Position numbers and translations under genes: made by a program
Notes under the pieces: generated by a model
What the model saw: only the letters and a program-made list of their open reading frames with translations
Told to the model about the DNA's origin: nothing
Database searches by the model: none
NCBI GenBank assembly: GCA_002794735.1
Contig: NBAZ01000002.1
Coordinates: 62,001 to 126,000, forward strand
Reading direction: 5' to 3'
DNA: 64,000 nt
Origin: Pyrrhoderma lamaoense
Taxonomy: Eukaryota > Basidiomycota > Agaricomycetes > Hymenochaetales > Hymenochaetaceae
In this document: one piece after another, positions 51,543 through 62,764 of the stretch
Layout: the number at the start of each line of letters is the position of its first letter
How positions within the stretch are numbered: position 1 is the first letter of the stretch

Positions 51543-53195
51543 ATGGTCCCACCCACGCATCCACATCCGCATTCGCGACCAAACACCAACACCAATCCCA
51601 CTCCAAGCACCAATCTCAGCCCCAGTACAAACACAAGCAAGACCAGCACCAAAGAAGGAGCCTCAATCCGATCCCCAGTAACGCCAGATCCATATCAGAA
51701 AGCGACGACTTCACGGACTACGACGTCATCTCAGACGCCGCCGACCCCCCGTCCCTCGACTCGTCCATCGCATCTATCCATTCGTTCACCAACGATCTCG
51801 AGCTCGAGCTCGATGATAGTTCTGGGATCATATCTGGTTCTGGGGTTTCTGGGGTGGGGAAAGGAGGGGTCGGGATGATCGAGGAGGAGCGTTGGGACGC
51901 GTTTGGGATGGAGTCGGCGTTGGTACCAGCAGTGAGGGATCCGGGAAAGCTAGGGCTTTCAGCGGGGCTCCAACCACGAACACTTCCGTTCCTCATCAAA
52001 ACGCACAAGTAGGTGCAGGTGCAAAGCAAGTACAAGTTCAAGGAACAGAGTCCCAGCAGTAGCAGCAGTAGAAAAAATCGTCGAACCTCCACCGTCGGAT
52101 GACGCGAAGAAGTTGTACGAGACGGCTGGACTTGGGGCTGAGGATGTTCGTGCGTACGTGCGTTCGAATTCTATTCCTGGTTTTAGCCAGTTTCAGAATG
52201 AGCTGGAGACTGTGCGGGGGGATCCACGTGAGCGGGGGATGCAGGGTACAGTGGAGGTGGTGGAGTCATTCAAAGGTTGTACGTGTTTATGTTGATGGGC
52301 CGTTTGATGGTTTACACGTTGGGTGAGCATTGCCGGTTATGTTATCATGTTGTATGGAGAGAAAAGAAAGTATTCTAACGCATATACACATACTACCTAT
52401 ACAGCATACTCCACCAACTTCGTCAAGCAAAGCTTTCCTTTCCCCGTGTCCACCTCCTCGTAGGTCCATTCACAGACGTCCAATGCAGAGCACACGCACT
52501 ACCCGTCATCCTTCCACACGTCGAACGTTGCGAACTCGTCCGACACATCCGATGGGTAGACGAAGTGCTCTTCGACGCACCCGTCGTACTCTCTGAAGAA
52601 TACTTGAGCAGACACCATCTTGACTTGGTCGTCGTACCTGAAGGGTCGAGTGTGGATCCGAAGATTGGGAAAGATAGGTTAGCGGGGTATGATCTCATCA
52701 AGAGCATTGGTACGTTTTTTTTTCGTGATTTATCTATATACATATTCGTATTCATAATTACGTATAATAACATCTACGCCCTGGGGTTGTGGGGGAATAC
52801 TATATCTATATAGGTAAAGCTCTGCCGTACGGCGTACGCGGAACGTGATAGCAGAAACGACCATCTCAAGTCCAATCGTGACTCGTGAATCAGGAGCGCC
52901 AACACCTGCCATGTACGCTTCTCGTAAACTATCGGAAAACGAGAAGAACGAGTCTCCGGTGACGCCCAGTCCGAGGCTTATGTCGACGTCTCTGACTGGT
53001 GGTGGTGGTGGTGCTGCTGCTACTACTAGTACTGCTACTATGACGCATTCGGTGCCGCCTCCTCCACGATCAGATCCGAGTTTGTCTGTTGATAGGATGC
53101 CTTCGGGAGAGCTTCCGTTGATTGGGGCGAGTATAGATAGTGAGCACGTTACTGATCCTGATCCCCCGTCTCCGAGAGAAGAGTTTGGAGCGTAG
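51543..53195 (+). CDS. Choline-phosphate cytidylyltransferase-like protein, possibly inactive
   Basis: Resembles CTP:phosphocholine cytidylyltransferase, the rate-limiting nucleotidyltransferase of phosphatidylcholine synthesis at nuclear/ER membranes. The N-terminal 150 residues are low-complexity, then DDFTDYDVISDAAD. The core is RVYVDGPFDGLHVG, then LHQLRQAKLSFPRVHLLVG and HVERCELVRHIRWVDEVLFD, very close to this family. Two hallmarks look wrong. The HxGH motif reads HVGI with the simplest splice, and the RTEGISTS signature is missing: after IKSIGKALP the protein goes to NVIAETTISSP and a Ser/Pro-rich tail ending REEFGA. Frame changes are needed near 51690, 52278 and 52845. It may be a divergent, non-catalytic paralogue. 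Confidence 0.7.
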
Positions 53196-53448
53196 CTTTG
53201 GTCCAACTCAATAAGCATCTTCTTCTCTTTCTTCTTCCCATTTATGATAGTGTAAATATAGTCCACACAGTTTTTGATTTCTGATCTCTATCTCTCTGTT
53301 TGTCATATTAAATGGAAATCTCAAAGAACCGCGTGTAACCACACACTGTACACTGTACTCGCTCCTCTTGACTAGACTCTTCTCTTCTCTCCTGGCTATT
53401 CTTTATCTCTGTTTGTATAACGTGTACATATATCCGGATATACTCTTG
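53196..53448. other. 3' region of the CCT-like gene
   Basis: Short AT-rich interval with no gene, ending where the first array unit begins. Confidence 0.4.
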
Positions 53449-53867
53449 TCACCGACGTTTTCTTTAAGTGACGGGGTGCCTGACTCCAAACACCAGCTTC
53501 AATAACGATCTCTCAGTATATTATATTCTTATTCAAAGATCAATATCTATTCTCTATACTTCCCACTGTATGACTACTTTGAATGGGCTATCGAAGATTG
53601 ATTTTATCTACTCTTGATCATCCAGCTTATGTCAATGGAAACGACACCTTTATTAACTATTTCTCCCCCAACGCATCCGACTCCACCTAGACTATCTCGA
53701 CAACCATCGAAATCTTTTTCCAAGGGAGAACTAGCTCTTTCCAATTCAAGTATGCAGCTATATTTTGGGAGTGTGAACGAAGACTTTGTTATATGAAAGC
53801 ATCAGTGGCATTGTACATATGATGTTTTCGACTTTTCAATCTTTTTCAGGCCATTATCATTATGGCG

Positions 53868-53935
53868 TCATGAGACTCGACACGTTAACCAAGTGAGCTA
53901 GCTTATTGAAGCGGTGTCTTATCTCACTACAAGAA
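53868..53935 (-). pseudogene. tRNA-Met 5'-half fragment
   Basis: The minus strand reads GCTTCAATAAGCTAGCTCA, then TTGGTTAACGTG, then TCGAGTCTCATGACG, matching the acceptor, D arm and anticodon of the tRNA-Met at 41064-41168 with small indels. The sequence stops matching just past the CAT anticodon, where the 430-bp array segment begins. Shorter remnants (GTCATGAGACTCCGCACG) lie at about 56600 and 60509. Confidence 0.65.
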
Positions 53936-54089
53936 ATCTTGTACACGGCACAAAAATGAACGTCACAAAGTAGGCGGGAAAAAATGCAGACACGGAAAAA
54001 ATCAAATCTGATGTTTGATGTCTTTAGTTGACAAACTACAACCGACACAAAAAACCTCAGCTCTCTAACCATCATGTCATACCCACGAT

Positions 54090-54660
54090 ATGGATATACC
54101 CCATTTGCAAAAACTCCGGCTCTCGGGAGAAGACTCTGATTCAGGTCAGAATCTCACAAACTCTGCACAAATTGTCGAGGACGACGAGGTCATTTATGTG
54201 GACAGCGGAGATTCCGACTTGGATATGGAAGTCCTTCAGGAAGAAGTCAACGTGCGATCTCCTATAGTCGAGGACGAACTCCAAGCCTGGAAGATGTTGA
54301 AACGATCATTCGCAGGAACTTGGAGGACAGCCCACTCAAAGACAAAAAAGAAATCAACTTTATCATGGAAAGTATTTTCTACGATCCTTCCTCGTCAAGC
54401 AAGACGTATGTCTAGGATGGGTCAGACTGAGAGGAACCGTGCGACCGAAAGCCTAGACGGAGATCAGCGATACTCAGAGGGATAAAACGTTTTATAGCAA
54501 GGAACGTGGATGGACAAAAACATTCACTGGAGCCTACCAGTCCGAAGGCTATCAAGGCGTTAGAAGATTTCAATACGTCGTTACCAGAATCGGTCTACAA
54601 CGACCTCCTATCCCGCTTTAGGTTTAATAGGACAAAAAAGCTTTGGCGGAACTGCTTCTA
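54090..54660 (+). pseudogene. Degenerate relative of the 297-aa gene (unit A)
   Basis: Starts MDIPHLQKLRLSGEDSDSG and continues IVEDDEVIYVDSGDSD to VEDELQAWK, after which the homologous text moves to other frames (KAIKALEDFNTSLPES and FRFNRTKKLWRNC near 54550-54655). It corresponds to the central and C-terminal parts of the gene at 42218. Several indels make it a probable pseudogene. Confidence 0.55.
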
Positions 54661-54880
54661 GTCAGTGAGGATATGATTGACTTGAAAAAATCATGTTGCT
54701 TGAAACAAGTCAATCAATCATGATTATAATTACGGAGTAATTGTATCGCATGTTATTGACTTTTTTTGATGTAATTTCGTGAATCGTGATTTCCTTTTAT
54801 GCCTTATCTGAAAACTTACATGTGTACATTGAGCAATGTAATTTTTTTTTCTGCAAAAAGTTGAAATCGTTAGGTTTTGA

Positions 54881-54903
54881 AAGAAAGAAAGAAAGAAAGA
54901 AAA
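54881..54903. repeat. GAAA microsatellite
   Basis: About five to six tandem GAAA units in the spacer of array unit A; the matching spacer of unit B (near 58030) has a shorter A-rich version. Confidence 0.7.
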
Positions 54904-55026
54904 AGGAGTGCGAAATTGGTAAGAGAGAACAATTGGACGACTGGCCAGGGGCCTTGTACTTTCGAGCTATGATCTCGATTTTAAGGTGAAAGCCTGCAAA
55001 AGCTTCAGTCAGAAACATTTTTATCA

Positions 55027-55654
55027 TGTCTCCCACCACTCCCACCCCCCACTCTTCTACCATCAGCAGTAGTAGTATCAGGAGCAGCCCTTTGCCTGGA
55101 CAAAGGCGCCCTAGTCGTCATACCCTCTCTATCATTCCCAACATCACAATTCCCCTCACTCCCATCGCCATTCGAGAGCTACAACCCAAACCTGAGCCTG
55201 ACAAGCCTCATGAAAGTGAACAAGGGCAATTAATACTTCAAGCGAGGAGTCTACACAGCCCAAACCTCCTGGACTGACATTTGAATGGCCACCACTATCG
55301 GAAGGGTGGGTTGAGAGCTGCAATCAGCAAACTAATCTGGAAATCGATCCAAATTTCAATCCGTATCTCGTCACGGGACCCTCTCTTTCGTGGGACAACT
55401 CTGCCATTCTCGATGTCTCCAATTATCAGTATCACACCAACACCAATTTCCTCCCTCGATATTCCGACCAGAATCAATCTCTATCTCTCTCTACTCCAGA
55501 CGACAGTGACCTTCAATGGTTACCCGCGATCGCCTTGCTCGCACCCGACCAGGAGACATATGTCGATGAAAGAAATTATTATATTGATCCTAATATGTCT
55601 ACTGTCCTGGAATCCCATCATATGAATTTTCCATATCACTCAGATATTTCATGA
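55027..55654 (+). CDS. Zinc-finger-gene relative with a different N-terminus (unit A)
   Basis: The C-terminal half (LTFEWPPLSEGWVESCNQQ to the stop at 55654) is almost the same as that of the zinc-finger genes in units B and C. The N-terminal half is different: MSPTTPTPHSSTISSSSIR, rich in Ser, Pro and Thr, without any C2H2 finger. A -1 change is needed near 55258 to join the halves. It either lost its finger by recombination or is a pseudogene. The shared acidic/aromatic C-terminus (PYLVTGPSLSWDNS) could be an activation domain; this is a guess. Confidence 0.5.
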
Positions 55655-55724
55655 ACTAACCCTAAATACTGATATTTGTTGCATATTTCATTACATCATA
55701 CTGTCGTAGAAAGGTTGAATATAG

Positions 55725-56192
55725 ATGGATGGGTCTGCTTGGGAACGCGAAAGAAGAGTATGCTGAAAGTAACGGGGAGACTACTATCGTCAATAGCCCG
55801 TTCCTCTGAGTGTATATCCCGACCAAGCTCCGTTTTCCTACATTCCAGCTCAGATGGCTATCCACGAAGAAGAGAATCGTATACAATCAACAGATTGTAT
55901 TTATCAAGGGCAGAAAGCCAGAATTTATGCGTTGAACGTCGTCCTTGTGTGAGATATATAACAAGCTCCCAACTCCGTGATAAATAACCAGAAAGATGAG
56001 CCTCATTACGAAGGACTCATGCTCCAAGCTAACGAACACGCACTGGATGGAGGGACACCCTCATCAGATGGGTTGGCCGAGTACGATCCGAGTCCGAATC
56101 TGAGTCTCCTTTTTGATCTCAATTCCTATCCAATTACGGGAACATCTACTTCATGGGACATCTCTGACCTTTCCCTACGTTTCTTTAAGTGA
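55725..56192 (+). CDS. Small three-exon protein (127 aa), unit A, intact
   Basis: Exons 55725-55757, 55797-55946 and 55992-56192 join in frame to 127 residues. It starts MDGSAWERERR; exon 2 begins PVPLSVYPDQAPFSYIP and contains QMAIHEEENRIQSTD; exon 3 begins KDEPHYEGLMLQAN. The introns are very short (39 and 45 nt) with GTATGC and GTGTGA donors. The C-terminus DLNSYPITGTSTSWDIS resembles the NPYLVTGPSLSWDNS motif at the end of the zinc-finger gene just upstream, so the two may share ancestry. No known domain. The copies in units B and C carry nonsense codons, so this is the only intact one. Confidence 0.55.
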
Positions 56193-56629
56193 CGGGGTGT
56201 CTGACTCCGAACACCAACTTCAATAACGATCTCTCAGTATATTATATTCTTATTCTTATTCAAAGATCAATATCTATTCTCTGTACTTCCCCACTGGATG
56301 ATGACTTTGAATGGGGCTATCGAAGATTGATTTTTATCTACTCTTGATCATTCAGCTTATGTCAATGGAAACGACATCTTTGTTGACTATTTCTCCCTGA
56401 ACGCATCCGACTCCACCTAGACTATCCCGACAACCATCGAATTCTCTTTTTCCCAAGGGAGAACTAGTCCTTTTCAATTCAAGTATGCAGCTGAATGTTG
56501 GGAGTGTGAACGAAGACTTTGTTATATGAAAGCATCGGTGGCATTGTACATATGATGTTTTCGACTTTTCAATCTTTTTCAGGCCATTACCATTATGGCC
56601 GTCATGAGACTCCGCACGTGTATACGCAC

Positions 56630-57259
56630 AAAAATGAATGTTGGCTCAAAATGAGAAACTTACTATATACAAAACCGTATACGACCGACTTCTAGACATT
56701 TATTATTATTTGAGAGGCTTGCGTCCGATTTTAATGATAGCCTAAGACGTATGAAAGAGGATTCTATAGCATAGCCTTGTTAGTCTTCAGATACAAAAGT
56801 CCGAGATACCGTCGACTTGTACTATGATTTAGGTTACAGATAATATCAAATTTCTAGGAAGATACAGATGAATTAATAAGTCTGGCTTCCTCTAACGTAT
56901 TCGTTACATTCTTGGCTACACCTTGTAGTTCTTTAAACTACATCCCCTCATACACAGGATGAATGCTTGATCCTGTTCTTTCATACATATGAGTGTTTCC
57001 TACAGTATCCGATTTCATAGAGGGTACACATAGCTCGATGACCGAGATGACTTCTTGAGCATGTATTATAACTTTCCTAGAACTACCAGCCTTATCGTAG
57101 CTAAACCTGAACAAACATGATAGACGTACCCTCGAGTAAGAGTAGAAAGTGAAGCTAAATAGTAAGAGAAATGAACGAGGCACGCGGCCGAGTAGTAGCA
57201 ATGGACTTCTCGGGTGAGTTAGAAAGAGCATTATAAATGCACTACGACCGGCCAAACAC
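56630..57259. other. Unit B insert without recognised gene
   Basis: About 600 bp present in unit B between the tRNA scrap and the 297-aa gene relative. It does not match the corresponding part of units A or C, and no gene was recognised in it. Confidence 0.35.
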
Positions 57260-57860
57260 TTAGCTGGTCCTACAACGTCTCCGGCTTGCTAAGCCGAATT
57301 CAGATGTCGCACCAGAATTTTTAACCTGAGAAAAGGGTATGATGGAGACCGGGAAGATGTTAAAGCGATCATTCGCGGGAACTTGAAGGATATCCCACTC
57401 AAAGACACGGAAGAAATCGACTTTATCATGAAACGTACATGTATCATCCATGATCCTTCCATGTCAAGCAAGATACTCGGAGGCATAATACGTTTTATAG
57501 GAAAGAATGTGGATCGGCAAAAGGTATCTACTGAAGCATATCGATCCCCTGAAAGATGAGGTTATCAAGGTTTTAGAAGATTTTAATTCATCAGTAAAGC
57601 CAAAGCGACGATTAGCAACACTCAGGGGCATCGAATCGATTTATAAGAAAGAATGTGAATGGGCAAAAGTATATGCTGTCGCACGTCGATTCAAAGTGTA
57701 ACGTTATCAAGTTGTTGGAAGACCTTGATAAATGGATACCAATGTCGACTTACCTTTATCCATCCTGAAACGGTTCAGGCTAAATAAAGACAAGAAGGCT
57801 ATGGCCGCACTGCTCCTAGTCAGTGAACATATGATTGACTTCCATCAATCATAACTATGA
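57260..57860 (+). pseudogene. Degenerate relative of the 297-aa gene (unit B)
   Basis: One frame reads DREDVKAIIRGNLKDIPLKD, then EEIDFIMKRTCIIHDPS and KILGGIIRFIGKNVDRQK, clearly related to the 42218 gene; it stops near 57559. The homologous text continues in another frame (VIKVLEDFNSSVKPKRRLA) to FKV near 57701, and a C-terminal block resembling LNKDKKAMAALL ends near 57820. Multiple indels make this a pseudogene. Confidence 0.6.
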
Positions 57861-58547
57861 TTAGGAAGTGATTATATCGTATGTAATTGTTTTTTTTTAA
57901 TATGTGATTTCGTGAATCGTGATTTGCCTTTATTTGATAGGAATCCTGAAAGCATTATCTGGAAAACTTACATGTATACATTGAGCGATGTGATATTTTT
58001 TTAGAAAAAAAGTTGAAACCGTTAGGTTTTGAAAGAAAAAAAAAAAGGAGTGCGAAAATAGTAAGAGAGAACAACTGAACGACTGACCAGGGGCCTTGTA
58101 CTTTCGAGCTTTGACGTTGATCTCGATTTTTAAGGCGAAAGTCTGCAAAAGTCTCACAGTAATCATTCGGAAAAAGAACCGGTTGGATGCATCCATTTGA
58201 ACATTTAATTTAATTTCCACCTCCTCCGAGTTGGATATTATTCTGTTCCCGTCTTCTTCATGACCCTGCATTCTTTGTTTCACTGAAGGAGCCACCCCAC
58301 GTCCAGAAAAAAAAAACAATGCCTCACAGGGGCCTAGCCAATTGTCCAATTCAGATAGACCCTAATCTCCGTAGTAACAAAGAAGAACTTCTCGGCTAGT
58401 ACTTACCACATACAGATAATTTGAATTCAGAATACCACCCATCGGTAGCCATCAATCCCTGAAAAACAACTTCTTGGCCCCTACGTTATTCAAACTACAC
58501 CCGCTTTAGCCTATCCTCCAACAACCCTCACCAACAGTATAAAAACG

Positions 58548-59534
58548 ATGGCCGCTTCTACTATCCCCCCCAAATTCGACCACCTCTCCGGCAGCAACCA
58601 TTACCACCCCATCATCCTACTGCACTTTCTTTATATCAGAATAATGCCTCGAGTTAGGTCTACCGCAGAAAATCATCACGTCCATTGCCCTATCGAAGGA
58701 TGCAACTACACAGTAAAGACGGAAAACTCGATCAGACGGCATATTAAATCGCAACACAAGATAAACAGGAGAGACCCGCATTACAGGAGACATCAGCCAT
58801 CCCCTGTACACTGCTACACCGCTGAGTGTAGCATTGGCCGATCGAGGGTTCAAAATCCTCAAAACAAACAATGTTGTACACTTTCCTCGGGTGCCAGCCC
58901 GCAGGCATCCACATCCACATTAGAAGCTCCTCTACAGCTCTTAGAGAATGTAGAGCACAGCTTGGGTGGCAGCATTGTCCCCATCAATACATCAGTGAGT
59001 CTATCACCTCTCTCCCTTATACCATCCATGTATTCTGATGATGCATGACAATACGATGTGTATCAGGTCAGCCCGGTCAGCTCGAGCTCGAGCTCGAGTA
59101 TACCACCACTCGATACTCCAAGCGATGTATCTGCTCAGTCCGAGCCTTCCGAGTTGACATTTGAATGGCCACCACTATCGGAAGGGTGGGTTGAGAGCTG
59201 CAATCAGCAAAATAATCTGGAAATCGATCCAAATTTCAATCCGTATCTCGTCACGGGACCCTCCCTTTCGTGGGACAACTCTCCCTTCTTCGACGTCTCC
59301 AATTATCCCTATCAATCCAGCACCAATTTCCTCCCTCGATATTCCGACCAGAATCAATCTCTATTTCTCCCTACTCCAGTCGACAGTGACCTTCGATGGT
59401 TACCCGCGATCGACTCATTCGCACCCGACCAGGCGGGATATGTCGATGAAAGCAATTCTTATATTGATCCTAATATGTCTTCTGTCCCGGAAACCCATCA
59501 TATGAATTTTCCATATCACTCAGATATTTTATGA
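58548..59534 (+). CDS. C2H2 zinc-finger protein (304 aa), unit B, intact
   Basis: Two exons, 58548-58994 and 59067-59534, join in frame across a 72-nt intron (GTGAGT...ATCAG) to 304 residues. A single C2H2 finger lies at residues 44-68: HCPIEGCNYTVKTENSI, RRHIKSQH (C-x4-C-x12-H-x4-H). The middle is basic, then Ser-rich (VSPVSSSSSSSIPP). The C-terminus is acidic and aromatic (EWPPLSEGWVES, PYLVTGPSLSWDNS, HHMNFPYHSDIL). It is probably a nuclear DNA-binding regulator; the target is unknown. An ATG at 58644 (MPRVRSTAENHH) would also keep the finger. It is the only array copy with the finger. Confidence 0.65.
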
Positions 59535-59604
59535 ACTAACCCTAAATACTGATATTTGTTGCATATCTCATTACATCATATTGTCGTAGAAAGGTTGAAT
59601 GTAG

Positions 59605-60088
59605 ATGAGTGAGTCTACTTGCGAACGCGAAAGAAGAGTATGCTGAAAGTAAAGGGAGACTACTATCGTCAATAGCCCGTTCCTCTGAATGTATATACCG
59701 ACCAAGCTCCGTTTTCCTACATTCCAGTTCAGATGGCTATCCACGAAGAAGAGAATCGTATACAATGACCAGATTGTATTTATCAAGGGCAGAAAGCCAG
59801 AATTTATGCGTTGAATGTCGTCCTTGTGTGAGATACATGTATATAACAAGCTCTCAACTCCGTGATAAATAGCCAAAAAGATGAGCCTCATTATGAAGGA
59901 CTCATGCTCCAATCTATTGAACACGCACTGAATGGAGGGACACCCTCATCAGATGGGCGGGCCGAGTACGATCCCGAGTCCGAATCTGAGTCTCCAATCC
60001 GATCTCAATTCCTATCCAACCACGGGAACATCTAGCATCTACTTCCTGGGACATCTCTGGCCTTTCCCGACGTTTCTTGAAGTGACGG
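59605..60088 (+). pseudogene. Small three-exon gene relative (unit B), nonsense mutation
   Basis: Same layout as the gene at 55725: MSESTCERERR, a 38-40-nt intron, then PVPLNVYTDQAPFSYIP. A TCA-to-TGA change after ENRIQ creates an early stop, and an extra base in exon 3 shifts the frame. It is therefore a pseudogene in this sequence. Confidence 0.55.
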
Positions 60089-61139
60089 GGTGTCTGACTC
60101 CAAACACCAACTTCAACAACGATCTCTCAGTATATTATATTCCGTTTGAGATCAGTATATTATATTCCATTTGAGATCAATATCTATTCTCTATACTTCC
60201 CCACTGGATGATGACTTTGAATGGGGCTATCGAAGATTGATTTTTATCTACTCTTGATCATCCAGCTTATGCCAATGGAAACGACGCCTTTGTTGACTAT
60301 TTCTCCCCCCAACGCATCCGACTCCACCTAGACTATCCCGACACCGTCGAATTCTATTTCCCAAGGGAGAACTAGCTCCTTCCAATTCAAGTATGCAGCT
60401 AAATTTTGGGGGGGTGAACGAAGACTTTGTTATATGAAGCATCGGTGGCATTGTACGCATGATATTTCCGACTTTTCAATCTTTTTCAGGCCATTATCAT
60501 TATGGCCGTCATGAGACTCCGCACGTGCATGCGCACAAAAATGCAACATCACGATGTAGGCGGGAAAAATACGCAGGGCACAGAAAAAATCAAATTCTGA
60601 TGTCTGATATCTTTAGTTGTGACAAACCCGCGTCAGAACCCCACTTCGTATCCCGTATCTTCCCTCGCGCTTCAAACATCCTGAGAAAATCTTAAAAAAC
60701 TCAAAGTAACTCAAAAAAACAACCACTTAGATCTTACAAGAACTGCAACTGTATATACCACATAATACAAACTTGATTAACGAGCACGTATGCAGCCACC
60801 GACTTAAGAATGACCAGCTACAACTTCGCTTTGAGCTAGCCATAGTTGTCTTTTTATCTTTCTTATTCAACTGCTATTTATACTTGATAAGAAGCTAATC
60901 CGATGGTCGAGATATGTCCCTTTGGGAAATGGACGAGAGCTAGTATAGAACACTGAGATCAAGAAGAAGAAGAAGAAGAGTGGGGTTGGTGGAGTACATG
61001 TACAAGTGAAGAACAATGGGATGAAAGAAATAAAGAAAAAACTTACTGACCAACATATAGAGATACTCATCTCGTCCAGAGAATGGTGTTCTCAAGCTAG
61101 ACGTACATCCATAATGGGTCACTTAATTCATCAATACCA

Positions 61140-61757
61140 GAATCGGTCTACAACGACCTCCTATTCCGCTTTAGGATGAATAAAGACAAGAAAGCTTTGG
61201 CAAAACTGCTTCTAGTCAGTGAAGATATGATTGACTTCAATCAATTATGTTGCTTGAAACAAGTCTAGCAACTGTCAAGGAGGAGTTGCTGAGCAATGCA
61301 GATATGTTCACTGACGACGAGGCCTTCTCCGTGTTTAGCCAGAGAGTCTGACATGGGATATAGAAGATGTCCATAAATTCAGACGACAATCCCTTGTTCC
61401 CAGGACGAACTCCAAGCCTTCGAATCTGCCACGCGACTGGGGAGAGGAGCAGCTGAATAGAAAAAGCCCGATATCATTTATAACGTCTCTAGCTTTCTAA
61501 GCCGGCTTCAGATGCAGGACCAGAATTTTCAACTTGAGAAAGCGGTATGAAGGAGACCGGGAACATGTTAAAGCGATCATTCGTGGGAACTTGAAGGATA
61601 ACCCACTCAAAGACACGGAAGAAATCGACTTTATCATGAAACGTACATGTATCATCCATGATCCTTCCTTGTCATGCAAGATACTCGGAGGCATCAAACG
61701 TTTTATAGGAAGGAATGTGGATCGGCAAAAGATATCAACTGAAGCATATCGATCCCC
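61140..61757 (+). pseudogene. Rearranged relatives of the 297-aa gene (unit C)
   Basis: The C-terminal block (LPESVYNDLLFRFRMNKDKK, 61135-61240) lies upstream of the central block (REHVKAIIRGNLKD, EEIDFIMKRTCIIHD, 61550-61757), the reverse of the order in the 42218 gene. Two partial copies therefore seem to be joined here. Stops and frame changes interrupt both. Confidence 0.5.
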
Positions 61758-62694
61758 ATGAAAGATGAGGTTATCAAGGTTTTAGAAGATTTTAATTCAT
61801 CAGTAAAGCCAAAGCGACGATTAGCAATACTCAGAGGCATCGAATCGATTTATAAGAAAGAATGCGAATGGGCAAAAGTATATGCTAACGCACGTCGATT
61901 CAAAGTGTGTCGTTATCGGGTTGTTGAGAGAGACCCGCATTACAGGAGACATCAACCACACCCAATACACTGCTACACCGCTGAGTGTAGCATTGGCCGA
62001 TCGAGGGTTCAAAATCCTCAAAACAAACAATGTTGTACACTTTCCTCGGGTGCCAGCCCGCAGGCATCCACATCCACATTAGAAGCTCCTCTACAGCTCT
62101 TAGAGAGTGTAGAGCACAGCTTGACTGGCAGCATTGTCCCCATCAATACACCAGTAAGTCTATCACCCTCTCTCCCTTATACCATCCATGTATTCTGATG
62201 ATGTATGACAGTGCGATGTGTATCAGGTCAGCCCGGTCAGCTCGAGCTCGAGCTCGAGTATACCACCACTCGATACTCCAAGCGATGTGTCTGCTCATTC
62301 CGAGCCTTCCGAGTTGACATTTGAATGGCCACCACTATCGGAAGGGTGGGTTGAGAGCTGCAATCAGCAAACTGATCTGGAAATCGATCCAAATTTCAAT
62401 CCGTATCTCGTCACGGGACCCTCTCTTTCGTGGGACAACTCTGCCTTCTTCGACCTCTCCAATTATCCCTATCAATCCAGCACCAATTTCCTCCCTCGAT
62501 ATTCCGACCAGAACCAATCTCTATCTCTCCCTACTCCAGTCGACAGTGACCTTCAATGGTTACCCGCGATCGATTTATTCGCACCCGACCAGGAGACATA
62601 TGTCGATGAAAGCAATTCTTATATTGATCCTAATATGTCTACTGTCCCGGAAACCCATCATATGAATTTTCCATATTACTCAGATATTTTATGA
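61758..62694 (+). CDS. Chimeric gene: 297-aa-family segment fused to zinc-finger-gene tail (unit C)
   Basis: Exons 61758-62153 and 62227-62694 join in frame (287 residues). The first part, MKDEVIKVLEDFNSSVKPKR and GIESIYKKECEWAKV, is the C-terminal region of the 297-aa family. At about 61925 it passes without a break into ERDPHYRRHQP, the part of the zinc-finger protein just after its C2H2 finger, and then follows that protein to the end (YYSDIL). The intron has GTAAGT and ATCAG ends. A deletion joining the two genes at a short similarity (near GTTGTTG) explains it. The finger itself is lost. The frame upstream of 61758 (AYRSP) abuts it with a -1 offset, so the real start may lie further upstream. 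Confidence 0.5.
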
Positions 62695-62764
62695 GCTAAC
62701 CCTAAATACTGATATTTGTTGCATATCTCATTACATCATATTGTCGTAGAAAGGTTGAATATAG

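Noticed and set aside
58839..58856. A T-arm-like hairpin (GAGGG-TTCAAAA-TCCTC) near a CTACAC/GTGTAG stem, repeated at about 62001
   Set aside because: It lies in the coding part of the zinc-finger gene, and no acceptor stem or anticodon arm in tRNA register could be built around it.
55281..62665. A 114-codon open frame (MNGHHYRKGGLRAAIS) present at 55281, 59161 and 62321
   Set aside because: It overlaps the zinc-finger gene tail in another frame; the three copies are nearly identical and lack indels, so its retention needs no selection.
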